A DNA stretch of 64,000 nt. Source: Muribaculaceae bacterium (lineage in GTDB: Bacteria; Bacillota; Clostridia; Lachnospirales; Lachnospiraceae). The notes below the pieces were generated by a model. It had not been told where the DNA came from and made no database searches. It was given only the letters and a program-made list of their open reading frames with translations. Below are positions 51,617 through 60,779 of this stretch, piece by piece; position 1 is the first letter of the stretch; every line of letters starts with the position of its first letter. The position numbers and the translations under genes are program-made. The stretch is taken from positions 675,692 through 739,691 of the forward strand of contig JAMPCA010000001.1 in NCBI GenBank assembly GCA_023666425.1, in the 5' to 3' direction.

Positions 51617-53557
51617 TCAGCTTCCGCCCCCGGCTGCCGGCTGCCTTCTCGCGTGTAAAAACGCGACGTACTCCTCCTCCGGCAGCGGCTTTGAGAAATA
51701 GTAGCCCTGGATATAATCCACCTTCCTCTTCGCCATCTCCGTAAACTGCTCTTCGGTCTCCACTCCTTCGGCCACAATAAACAGATCCAGATCATGCGCC
51801 ATCTGAATCGCCGCCTGCACCACCATCTTTGCCTTCATATCCTCAAAGTAAGCTCTCGTCATATTCATATCCAGCTTCATAACCGAAACCGGCATATCGA
51901 TCATATAATCCAGATTGGACTGTCCGTTGCCGAAATCGTCCAGCGAAAAGGAAACGCCCTCGCGGATCAGACGGTTCATATTCCCCAGAAGCGTCTTTTT
52001 CGACAGCAGGGTTCCCGTCTCCGTAATTTCCAGATTGATATACCACGGACTCGTCTCATAGCGGCGCATGATTTCCAGGTACCGGTCAGCCAGATTGCGC
52101 TGTTCGCACTGCACCACAGACAGATTGACCTCCAGATAATGAATCCCCAGCTCCCCAGGGTCATGCTGCTTCAAAAAAGCGCAGACCTTCTCGAAGACCC
52201 GCTCGCCCAGTTTGTCAATCAGACCGTTCGCCTCCGCCACCGGAATAAACAGGCCGGGAGACATCAGGCTGCCGTCCCTCTTACGGATGCGCACCAGTGC
52301 CTCCGCCGAGGAAAATCTCTGCTCCCGCACATCATAAATCGGCTGGTAAAAGACCTCCACTCTGTCCTCCCGCAGCGCCTTCTTGATCTCCTGCACAATC
52401 TGATCCTCCTGACGGATCTTGTCCAGTGCCTGCTGGTTCACATAACAGACAAGGGAGTCCGCCCGGTTACAATGCTCCACATACAAGGCCTGATGCACCT
52501 GCATGAGCTCATCCGCATCCCTGACCAGCGAAGTATCCGGGAAAAGGATAAAAAGCGTCTCCGGGAATTCCTCAATATACTCCTCTCTTTTTCGCTCTCC
52601 CCGCTCAATGTTGTAGAACTGGTTATAGTAAAAGGTCTCCTGAATCTTAGAAAATGCGTGGCTTAACGCTGTCATATCCGGGAACACGACCGCCAGCTCC
52701 TTATCTGCATTTTTAAAGATCATCACCTTCTCATCGCCGCGGAACCATTCAATCAGTCTGCGCAGATATATGTCCGCCGGCTCCATACCGATATTTCTTC
52801 TCTGTCTGTTATTGATAGATAAAAACAGAATGCTCTTCGACACACCCCTGCCATAGCACTGGTTCAGATATTCGATCAGTGCATGATGATGGAAGCAGCC
52901 AAGCTTGTGGTCGATATTGTTCTCCGGGTTCTCAAGGATACAGTATAACGCCAGCATACCAAGGGAACCTGCAAAGCCCACCAAAAGCCACTGGTTATTT
53001 AAAAACTGGACAAAGGCAGCCAAAAGCCATATGCCCATCCACATGAGAGCCGCCAGACGCCTCTTCGATTCTATCCTTTTTCTGTAGTATAAAATCATAC
53101 AGATCGTAGCCAGAAGAAAGGAGAAGGCAAACACATAAGTCATAAGAATGCAGGGACCCTCCGTGTACATCTCATTCCCCTCCACATGGTAGCGGATGGG
53201 GAGACAATACACCACAAGGGACTCCAGCGAAACAATCCATGTGAGCGTATGTATCTTTCTGTAATATTCCTGCTCGACGTAGAGATCCGTCATAATATAT
53301 GTGAGTGCCAGATATCCCACCCATACCAGACTTACCACATAGCTCTTGCAGATAAATGCAAGGAGCGCATCGGAAATAGAATCCCGGTAAGTGATGGCGA
53401 CGATCGACAAGGCATCCAGACCCACGCATACAATCAAAATGATCAGCGTGCGGAGAAATACACGCTCCGTATACAGTCCGATTCTTCTCTGCCTGAGAAA
53501 CATATATAAAAGCATAGCCATTACCGCTAATCCGCATAACTGATTATGAATCGGCAT
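51617..53557 (-). CDS. Membrane protein with degenerate GGDEF and intact EAL domain (c-di-GMP phosphodiesterase)
   Basis: A 646-residue protein. N-terminal residues 1-210 hold about seven membrane helices. Residues about 225-380 resemble a GGDEF fold but lack the GGDEF motif (KNADKELAVVFPD stands in its place). The EAL domain from about 400 is complete: EALVRIR, VNLSV, LEITETG, SLDDFGNGQSNL, VMKLD, VAEGVET, QGYYFSKPL. It should hydrolyse c-di-GMP. Start at MPIHNQ, with GGAGGCGGAG upstream. Confidence 0.88.
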   Translation of the reverse strand: MPIHNQLCGLAVMAMLLYMFLRQRRIGLYTERVFLRTLIILIVCVGLDALSIVAITYRDSISDALLAFICKSYVVSLVWVGYLALTYIMTDLYVEQEYYRKIHTLTWIVSLESLVVYCLPIRYHVEGNEMYTEGPCILMTYVFAFSFLLATICMILYYRKRIESKRRLAALMWMGIWLLAAFVQFLNNQWLLVGFAGSLGMLALYCILENPENNIDHKLGCFHHHALIEYLNQCYGRGVSKSILFLSINNRQRRNIGMEPADIYLRRLIEWFRGDEKVMIFKNADKELAVVFPDMTALSHAFSKIQETFYYNQFYNIERGERKREEYIEEFPETLFILFPDTSLVRDADELMQVHQALYVEHCNRADSLVCYVNQQALDKIRQEDQIVQEIKKALREDRVEVFYQPIYDVREQRFSSAEALVRIRKRDGSLMSPGLFIPVAEANGLIDKLGERVFEKVCAFLKQHDPGELGIHYLEVNLSVVQCEQRNLADRYLEIMRRYETSPWYINLEITETGTLLSKKTLLGNMNRLIREGVSFSLDDFGNGQSNLDYMIDMPVSVMKLDMNMTRAYFEDMKAKMVVQAAIQMAHDLDLFIVAEGVETEEQFTEMAKRKVDYIQGYYFSKPLPEEEYVAFLHARRQPAAGGGS

Positions 53558-53609
53558 TTTCTCCGCCTCCATTCTCTGATTGTTGATCGACTCACATAGT
53601 GTTCTCAAC

Positions 53610-53639
53610 ATTATAACATGAAAAAAGGACTATGCGCAA
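53610..53639 (-). promoter_or_regulatory. Promoter of the EAL gene, inside the ilvC terminator
   Basis: Minus-strand TTGCGC (53634-53639), 18-base spacer, TATAAT (53610-53615). The -35 box lies within the terminator hairpin of ilvC. Confidence 0.5.
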
Positions 53640-53656
53640 CGCAAAGTCCTTTTTTC
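53621..53656 (-). terminator. Terminator of ilvC
   Basis: Minus-strand AAAAAAGGACT and AGTCCTTTTTT arms with a TGCG/CGCA inner pairing, ending in U6, 25 bases after the ilvC stop. Confidence 0.85.
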
Positions 53657-53681
53657 GTTATATTTCGTATGGAATAGCGAA

Positions 53682-55252
<1,571 letters not shown>

Positions 55253-55282
55253 TCCAACATCCACCTTTCAAATCTATTACCC

Positions 55283-55311
55283 AATATAATACTATAAATA
55301 GAGTTTGTCAA
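55283..55311 (-). promoter_or_regulatory. Promoter of ilvNC
   Basis: Minus-strand TTGACA (55306-55311), 17-base spacer, TATATT (55283-55288), 30 bases before the ilvN ATG; too short a leader for a T-box. Confidence 0.75.
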
Positions 55312-55353
55312 CCCATAGATATACTATAGCTTGTAGTTATAGTGTTAATAACC

Positions 55354-55803
55354 TTAATACATTGTCGTAAACATCGCAGAGAGAGCTGCAGCTCCAATGA
55401 GCACAACAATCAGCTTGAGTACAAGCGCGATTCCACTGCAGACGATTCCTGCAATCGCCATGTCCTTTCCTGTCGTGTGCCTGTTCAGCGCCAGCGCGCC
55501 CAGAACAATGGAAACGACTGCAAGACCAACGGTCAGCCACCACCATTTCACGCAGCAGCACACCAGCAGCGCGATGATTCCCAGCACCATGGAGGTAATT
55601 GCCATTCCGGTCGCGCCTCCGTCCATATTGTCCGGGGCAGCACCATAGTCCATCCCGGGATTCTGATACTGGTTACCGGGATTCTGATACTGGTTACCGG
55701 GACTCTGGTACTGGTTATTGCCCGCATCCGTCACGGGCGTCCCACAGTAACCGCACACATTCGCACCGTCCGGTATCTCGTTTCCACAATTCTTACAAAA
55801 CAT
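55354..55803 (-). CDS. Zinc-ribbon protein with repeats and two-helix membrane domain (DUF4190-like)
   Basis: A 149-residue protein. Residues 1-23 are a zinc ribbon (MFCKNCGNEIPDGANVCGYCG). Three near-identical repeats GNQYQ(S/N)PG follow at about 28-50. Residues about 65-145 form a DUF4190-like membrane domain with several hydrophobic segments and CCC at the first helix end. Function unknown; such proteins are common membrane proteins of unclear role. 12 bases after the cohesin/dockerin gene. Confidence 0.75.
   Translation of the reverse strand: MFCKNCGNEIPDGANVCGYCGTPVTDAGNNQYQSPGNQYQNPGNQYQNPGMDYGAAPDNMDGGATGMAITSMVLGIIALLVCCCVKWWWLTVGLAVVSIVLGALALNRHTTGKDMAIAGIVCSGIALVLKLIVVLIGAAALSAMFTTMY
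55662..55716 (-). repeat. Tandem repeat encoding GNQYQ(N/S)PG
   Basis: Three direct copies of a unit of about 21 bases (plus-strand reading GGGATTCTGATACTGGTTAC, the last with CTC/TCTGG variations), in frame within the zinc-ribbon gene. Slippage could change the copy number without a frameshift. Confidence 0.75.
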
Positions 55804-55815
55804 ATTTCTCTCCTG

Positions 55816-57000
55816 TTAATTAAATGACGTAATACTTCCGTTGTAATAGCGCATGATCAGCGTTGCATCCACAAGGTTCACCTTACCGTCCTTGTTGACG
55901 TCCGCGTTTGTCTGCTGTGCGGCCGTCAGCGTCTTGACATCGTTGTAATACTGGACAACATAGAGCGCATCTACCAGATCTACCTTTCCGTTGCCATTGA
56001 CGTCTCCAAGAGTGCTGCTACTGCCCACATTTCCTCCACTGCCGCTGCTACTGCCCCCGCTCCCGGCTCCCAGCGTCACTGTGCTGGTAACATCGTTTGC
56101 ATTGTAGGCAATCTCTTCCTTGCCCCTGATGGCGTCCACCGAAAACAGCACATTGGTCGTAGGCGCTGTGCCTGACGTGGTCGTCGATACGGCAGAGGCC
56201 GTCTTAAAATTCATATTGAGAAGCAGCCCCGTATCCTTGAGCTCGTCTGTCGCCTTGAGCTTCACCAGCGCCTTTCCGTTGGACAGATTTGTCACTGTGG
56301 ATTCCGTCAGCTTACTCTTAAAAGGATCCTCAAAAGTTACAGAATCCAGTGTCAGACGTGATGAGTCATAACTTGCCGTAAGCTCCATCTCTGTAAACCC
56401 ATCGTTGGCTGTCAGCCTCACAGGAACAGTAACCGTGCCGGTGCCGGAAGCGTTGCTGGAAGCAAGGGTGACATTTTTTACCTTGCTGCTGGTAAGCGTC
56501 GCCCGCACTGTACCGTAATTCACCAGACCTATGTAGCCATTGTTATTTCGGTAAGACACCAGAACATTGCGCAAAGTGACTGTCGTAGATACAACCGACC
56601 GGGTCACTGTAAAGGGAATGCTCGTGAACATGTTCGACGTATCCTTGGGAAGCTCTCCGCCATATGCCGAAATATCCACCGCACCGGTCGAATAGTTGTA
56701 GGTCGTGTATACGGAGGGAATATCTCCTATGGACAACGCGGTCTGGTCATACTCCAGCACCCCTGAAAAACCGGTGATTCTCGCCCCGTAGGCATACAGC
56801 CGCAGCTCGACCCTGTCATTGGCATTCAGTGTCGGCGCATTTGCGGTCGTGGAGGAGGTGTTAGAGGAACTTGAAGCGGTCACCAGCCTCGCCTCAAAAA
56901 CTCCGTCGTTTGTGACGTCCGCACGCACCGGCGCCGGGTTCACCCCGACCGCTACAAGCATAAGTGCACACGCCAGCAGATATGCTGCAAATTTTTTCAT
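55816..57000 (-). CDS. Secreted cohesin-like protein with C-terminal type I dockerin
   Basis: A 394-residue exported protein. Signal peptide residues 1-28. Residues about 30-310 contain one or two cohesin-like beta-sandwich domains (NANDRVELRLYAYGARITGFSG, VPVRLTANDGFTEMELT). A Gly/Ser linker (about 313-332) leads to a dockerin: two calcium loops DVNGNGKVDLVDALYV and DVNKDGKVNLVDATLI. In cellulosomes such modules join proteins; here both partners sit in one chain. An extracellular assembly or surface role is likely. Confidence 0.82.
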   Translation of the reverse strand: MKKFAAYLLACALMLVAVGVNPAPVRADVTNDGVFEARLVTASSSSNTSSTTANAPTLNANDRVELRLYAYGARITGFSGVLEYDQTALSIGDIPSVYTTYNYSTGAVDISAYGGELPKDTSNMFTSIPFTVTRSVVSTTVTLRNVLVSYRNNNGYIGLVNYGTVRATLTSSKVKNVTLASSNASGTGTVTVPVRLTANDGFTEMELTASYDSSRLTLDSVTFEDPFKSKLTESTVTNLSNGKALVKLKATDELKDTGLLLNMNFKTASAVSTTTSGTAPTTNVLFSVDAIRGKEEIAYNANDVTSTVTLGAGSGGSSSGSGGNVGSSSTLGDVNGNGKVDLVDALYVVQYYNDVKTLTAAQQTNADVNKDGKVNLVDATLIMRYYNGSITSFN

Positions 57001-57100
57001 AATGTTCGCCCCATTTCTTATATCATATATGTTGTCCTATGCTTCCTATTTTATCATTTCCTGTCCAGATTAGCAATCCTTAAATATCCTTCTTCTACGG

Positions 57101-57129
57101 TTGCATTTTTATGCCCAATTGTCTATAAT
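57101..57129 (+). promoter_or_regulatory. Promoter of the RelA-like gene, almost at the start codon
   Basis: TTGCAT (57101-57106), 17-base spacer, TATAAT (57124-57129). The predicted transcription start is about 57136, directly at the ATG (57137), which would make a leaderless mRNA. Confidence 0.55.
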
Positions 57130-57136
57130 CTTTTCT

Positions 57137-58126
57137 ATGATTACTTTAAATGACTATTTATACTCCGGGGATACCATCTTAAAAATACTAAAGAACTATG
57201 CTGCTGACTTAAAGAGAGACGTAAGTGTGAGCCACAATCAGATTGACCTCATGCACTGCAATTTTCTGTTACAGCTTACAGAGCTTCTGCAGCACAATGA
57301 CTTTTTGACCTCCCAGTCCCAGAGAATCCGGGAGTTCTACAAATTCATGGCAAAGGAATATCCGTTTTTGGCGTTCACCTTCAAGGGGCGTATCAAGTCC
57401 CTGATCCGGGCGGAGGAAAAATTCAACGGCAATATTGCGGAGTACATCTACGACTATTATAGTACATATAACAGCTATCCGTCCCTGCCAGAACTTAAAA
57501 ACCGTCTGAACTGCTTTCGGGATCTGATTGCGTACCGCATCGTGATTTCCTTGCCCAAATGTCATCTGAAAAAGGGAGAGGATATACGCGTGGAGGAAGA
57601 AAAATATCTCTACAGTATCGCGGGCTGCCTGCCCTCCTTTTTGGAGGAGAGAGGTTTTACTGCGGAGCTGTCGGCACTCTCCTCCGGTCAGGCGTCCCCT
57701 CTTCTGCCCGCTGACCTGCACCCCTATTACCGGGATTATATCGCAAGCCCCACGCCTTACGGCTATCAGTCTCTGCATATCACATTTTATGATAATCTCG
57801 CCCGCTGCTATGTGGAGGTGCAGCTTCGCACCAAGGCAATGGACGACTATGCGGAAATCGGCCCCGCCAACCATCTCGGCTATGAAAAACGTCAGGAAAA
57901 CGACCGCATCCGCAGAGCTGCAATCCCGCAGGGTGAATGCGTCTATTTTGATGATGCCTATGAACGGGGTCTCCTGCTCCAGAATCTTGATCTCTCGCAA
58001 TTGGACGTGAATATGTTCTCCGCCATTGATAATCTGTTGATCAATGACGGCTGCGGCTTGTTCCGGGGCAGAGCCATCCTTCCCTATGAGCATCTGTCCC
58101 GCTTTCAAAATGACCTGATTGATTAG
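57137..58126 (+). CDS. RelA/SpoT-type nucleotide synthetase domain protein
   Basis: A 329-residue protein. The synthetase core is complete: FKGRIKSLIRAEEKF, FRDLIAYRIVISLP, SPTPYGYQSLHITFYD and VEVQLRTKAMDDYAE. It therefore looks able to make (p)ppGpp or a related product. There is no hydrolase domain, TGS or ACT domain, so it belongs with small alarmone synthetase-like proteins; the N-terminal 80 residues and C-terminal 90 residues are not ones I recognise. The start MITLNDYLY is chosen because the promoter ends just before it; no ribosome binding site precedes it. Confidence 0.8.
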   Translation: MITLNDYLYSGDTILKILKNYAADLKRDVSVSHNQIDLMHCNFLLQLTELLQHNDFLTSQSQRIREFYKFMAKEYPFLAFTFKGRIKSLIRAEEKFNGNIAEYIYDYYSTYNSYPSLPELKNRLNCFRDLIAYRIVISLPKCHLKKGEDIRVEEEKYLYSIAGCLPSFLEERGFTAELSALSSGQASPLLPADLHPYYRDYIASPTPYGYQSLHITFYDNLARCYVEVQLRTKAMDDYAEIGPANHLGYEKRQENDRIRRAAIPQGECVYFDDAYERGLLLQNLDLSQLDVNMFSAIDNLLINDGCGLFRGRAILPYEHLSRFQNDLID

Positions 58127-58189
58127 ATTGACGGGCACCGCACAAACATTTCATTCAACAGGATTTTTTAGCTTCCTGAACCGCACACA

Positions 58190-58223
58190 TAAAAGCACCA
58201 CAATTCGCAGGAATTGTGGTGCT
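58190..58223. terminator. Terminator after the GGGtGRT gene
   Basis: A perfect 13-base stem AGCACCACAATTC / GAATTGTGGTGCT with a 4-base loop (58194-58223). On the minus strand it is followed by TTTT, serving the GGGtGRT operon; it may also stop the RelA-like gene. Confidence 0.85.
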
Positions 58224-58263
58224 CTCTGTCTTTATATTCTTTTCTACATTTTTCTCAACTCTC

Positions 58264-59274
58264 TTAGCATTTACCTGCCTTGTGAGCCTCTTCCACGGCT
58301 ACTGCAACCGACACGGTCATACCGACCATCGGGTTGTTTCCGGCACCGATCAGTCCCATCATTTCCACATGCGCGGGCACGGAAGAAGATCCTGCAAACT
58401 GCGCATCGGAATGCATACGTCCGAGAGTATCGGTCATACCATAAGAAGCCGGGCCTGCCGCCATATTGTCCGGATGAAGGGTACGTCCTGTACCGCCGCC
58501 GGAAGCCACTGAGAAGTACTTCTTGCCCAGCTCATTGCACTCCTTCTTGTAGGTACCTGCCACCGGATGCTGGAAACGGGTCGGATTCGTGGAGTTACCG
58601 GTAATGGAAACGCCCACGTTCTCATGGTGCATAATTGCCACACCCTCCTGTACATCATCTGCGCCGTAACATTTAACAGTTGCGCGAAGGCCGTCCGAAT
58701 AAGGCTTCTCGTATACGATATTGAGTTTTGCCTCCTTGTAGTCGTACTGGGTCTCGACAAAGGTAAATCCATTGATTCTCGAAATAATCTGGGCCGCATC
58801 CTTGCCAAGTCCGTTTAAGATTACACGAAGGGGCTTCTGGCGCACCTTGTTCGCCTTCTCTGCGATTCCGATCGCGCCCTCTGCAGCTGCAAAGGACTCA
58901 TGTCCTGCCAGAAAGCAGAAGCACTCGGTCTCCTCCTCCAGAAGCATCTTGCCGAGATTGCCGTGTCCCAGCCCGACCTTGCGGTGATCCGCCACAGAGC
59001 CCGGGATACAGAAAGCCTGCAGCCCCTCTCCGATCGCAGCTGCCGCATCCGCTGCCCGCACTGCTCCCTTCTTTATGGCAATTGCCGCGCCTACGATATA
59101 CGCCCAGCACGCATTCTCAAAACAGATCGGCTGGATCTTCTTAATCTGCTCGTATACATCAAGTCCAGCGTCCTTCGTAATTTTCTCCGCTTCCTCAATG
59201 GAACTGATGCCGTAACTGTTCAGCACCGCGTTAATCTGAGGAATTCTTCTCTCATATGATTCAAATAAAGCCAT
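58264..59274 (-). CDS. GGGtGRT protein (conserved, unknown function)
   Basis: A 336-residue cytosolic protein of the GGGtGRT family, named after the motif present here as SVASGGGTGRTLHP (near residue 260). Other features: FENACWAYIVGAAIAIKKG, GHGNLGKMLLEEETECFCFLAGHESFA and a C-terminal GLIGAGNNPMVGMTVSVAVAV. Rich in glycine and small residues with few signs of membrane location. Function is not established. 30 bases after the IscU-like gene; the pair is conserved in anaerobes as far as I recall. Confidence 0.85.
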   Translation of the reverse strand: MALFESYERRIPQINAVLNSYGISSIEEAEKITKDAGLDVYEQIKKIQPICFENACWAYIVGAAIAIKKGAVRAADAAAAIGEGLQAFCIPGSVADHRKVGLGHGNLGKMLLEEETECFCFLAGHESFAAAEGAIGIAEKANKVRQKPLRVILNGLGKDAAQIISRINGFTFVETQYDYKEAKLNIVYEKPYSDGLRATVKCYGADDVQEGVAIMHHENVGVSITGNSTNPTRFQHPVAGTYKKECNELGKKYFSVASGGGTGRTLHPDNMAAGPASYGMTDTLGRMHSDAQFAGSSSVPAHVEMMGLIGAGNNPMVGMTVSVAVAVEEAHKAGKC

Positions 59275-59304
59275 GATTATGTATTCTCCTTTCCCTCGTC
59301 CGTT

Positions 59305-59997
59305 CTACTCAACACGCGGATCGATAATCTTCACAGCGTCGTCCACGCGGCCGTACTGACCCTTCGCCTTCTCCCATGCGGTGTTCGGATCGTCACCCTT
59401 CTTGATAAAATCTGTCATTTTTCCGAGAGAAACGAACTGATAGCCGATCACCTCATTGTCTGCGTCCAGTGCAATGCCGGTCACATAACCCTCGGCCATC
59501 TCAAGATAACGCACACCCTTCTCCTTAGTCGCATACATCGTGCCGACCTGGGAGCGAAGTCCCTTTCCAAGATCCTCAAGTCCTGCGCCGATTGCAAGAC
59601 CGTCGTCTGAAAACGCACTCTGGGTACGTCCATACACAATCTGTAAAAACAGCTCTCTCATCGCCGTATTGATGGCGTCACAGACCAGATCCGTGTTGAG
59701 CGCCTCCAGAATCGTCTTGCCCTGAAGAACCTCCGCCGCCATGGCTGCCGAGTGGGTCATGCCGGAGCATCCGATTGTCTCGACCAGCGCCTCCTCGATC
59801 ACGCCGTTTTTTACGTTCAGAGAAAGCTTGCAGGCTCCCTGCTGCGGTGCACACCAGCCTACGCCGTGTGTAAAACCGGAAATGTCCTCGATTTTCTTGG
59901 AATGAACCCACTTTCCCTCCTCCGGAATCGGAGCCGGCTCATGCTTTGCGCCCTTGGCAACCGGACACATGTTTTCAACTTCCTTCGTGTAAATCAT
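59305..59997 (-). CDS. Iron-sulfur cluster assembly scaffold-like (IscU/NifU N-terminal type) protein
   Basis: A 230-residue protein. The three IscU-type cysteines can be placed: GACKLSLNVKNG, IGCSGMTHSAAMAAEVLQGKT and DLVCDAINTAM. An extra Cys is in GVGWC. A C-terminal extension of about 90 residues (GVRYLEMAEGYVTGIALD) is not in IscU. AAAGGAG precedes the ATG. Directly upstream of the GGGtGRT gene. It probably binds or carries an Fe-S cluster, but a dedicated role with its neighbour is likely. Confidence 0.78.
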   Translation of the reverse strand: MIYTKEVENMCPVAKGAKHEPAPIPEEGKWVHSKKIEDISGFTHGVGWCAPQQGACKLSLNVKNGVIEEALVETIGCSGMTHSAAMAAEVLQGKTILEALNTDLVCDAINTAMRELFLQIVYGRTQSAFSDDGLAIGAGLEDLGKGLRSQVGTMYATKEKGVRYLEMAEGYVTGIALDADNEVIGYQFVSLGKMTDFIKKGDDPNTAWEKAKGQYGRVDDAVKIIDPRVE

Positions 59998-60104
59998 CTT
60001 AAGACTCCTTTCATGTTACTGTTATCATCTTAACATATCTCTAATATTTTTGCACATTTTGCCCCATAAGTCTAGTACCAAATTGCTATTTTTCTCCGTT
60101 TTTC

Positions 60105-60779
60105 CTAATTCCTTTTCACCACATGCTCCGCATCCTTGAAGATGGAATTTGCGGGGATGATTCCCCTCACCGAGGACAGTGGATACACATTTGTGTGCAT
60201 TCCGATCACAGTGCCGGGATTTAACACACTGTTGCATCCCACTTCCACAAAATCACCGAGCATCGCGCCAATTTTTTTAAGTCCCGTTTCAATTTCTTCC
60301 CCAGAACCATATTTATCCTTAACAATCACCAGCGTCTTGTCGGATTTTACATTGGATGTGATGGAGCCCGCCCCCATATGGGAGCGATAGCCTAAAATCG
60401 AATCCCCCACATAGTTATAGTGAGGCGCCTGCACCGAATCAAATATAATGTCATTTTTGACCTCTGTGGAGTTGCCCACCACGGAGCCCTTCCCAATGAT
60501 TGCGCTTCCGCGGATAAAGGCACAATGCCGGATTTCCGCATCCTCATCAATAATCAGCGGCCCGTTCAGGCAGGCGCTCTCCGCCACTTTCGCAGATTTT
60601 GCCACCCAAATATCCTCCCCGCGCCTCTCATAACGCTTCGCATCGAGGGTTGGCCCCAGCCGCCGGATAAAATCCGAAATCCCCGCCAGCGCCTCCCACG
60701 GATAAGTGAACTCTGCGAGATATTCTCCCGCGATTGTCTTTGTCAAATCAAACATATTGCAAATTTTTGCTGTCTCCAT
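60105..60779 (-). CDS. Left-handed beta-helix protein (GlmU C-terminal / nucleotidyltransferase-like)
   Basis: A 224-residue protein with hexapeptide repeats (ESACLNGPLIIDEDAEIRHCAFIRGSAIIGKGSVVGNS and GSVVGNSTEVKNDIIFDS) that form a left-handed beta helix. The segment YVGDSILGYRSHMGAGSITSNVK resembles GlmU C-terminal acetyltransferases. The N-terminal 60 residues are helical. Acyl donor and acceptor are not clear. The ATG (60779) lies 32 bases inside the topB 3' end. Confidence 0.75.
   Translation of the reverse strand: METAKICNMFDLTKTIAGEYLAEFTYPWEALAGISDFIRRLGPTLDAKRYERRGEDIWVAKSAKVAESACLNGPLIIDEDAEIRHCAFIRGSAIIGKGSVVGNSTEVKNDIIFDSVQAPHYNYVGDSILGYRSHMGAGSITSNVKSDKTLVIVKDKYGSGEEIETGLKKIGAMLGDFVEVGCNSVLNPGTVIGMHTNVYPLSSVRGIIPANSIFKDAEHVVKRN

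Noticed and set aside
55253-55353. A branched-chain T-box or attenuator before ilvN
   Set aside because: The promoter gives a leader of only about 30 bases and no hairpin plus U-run is visible.
55662-55716. CRISPR array
   Set aside because: The copies are directly adjacent with no spacers and are in frame in a coding gene.
57269-58138. A 289-codon minus-strand frame opposite the RelA-like gene
   Set aside because: The plus-strand frame shows all synthetase motifs in order; the opposite frame shows no family pattern.
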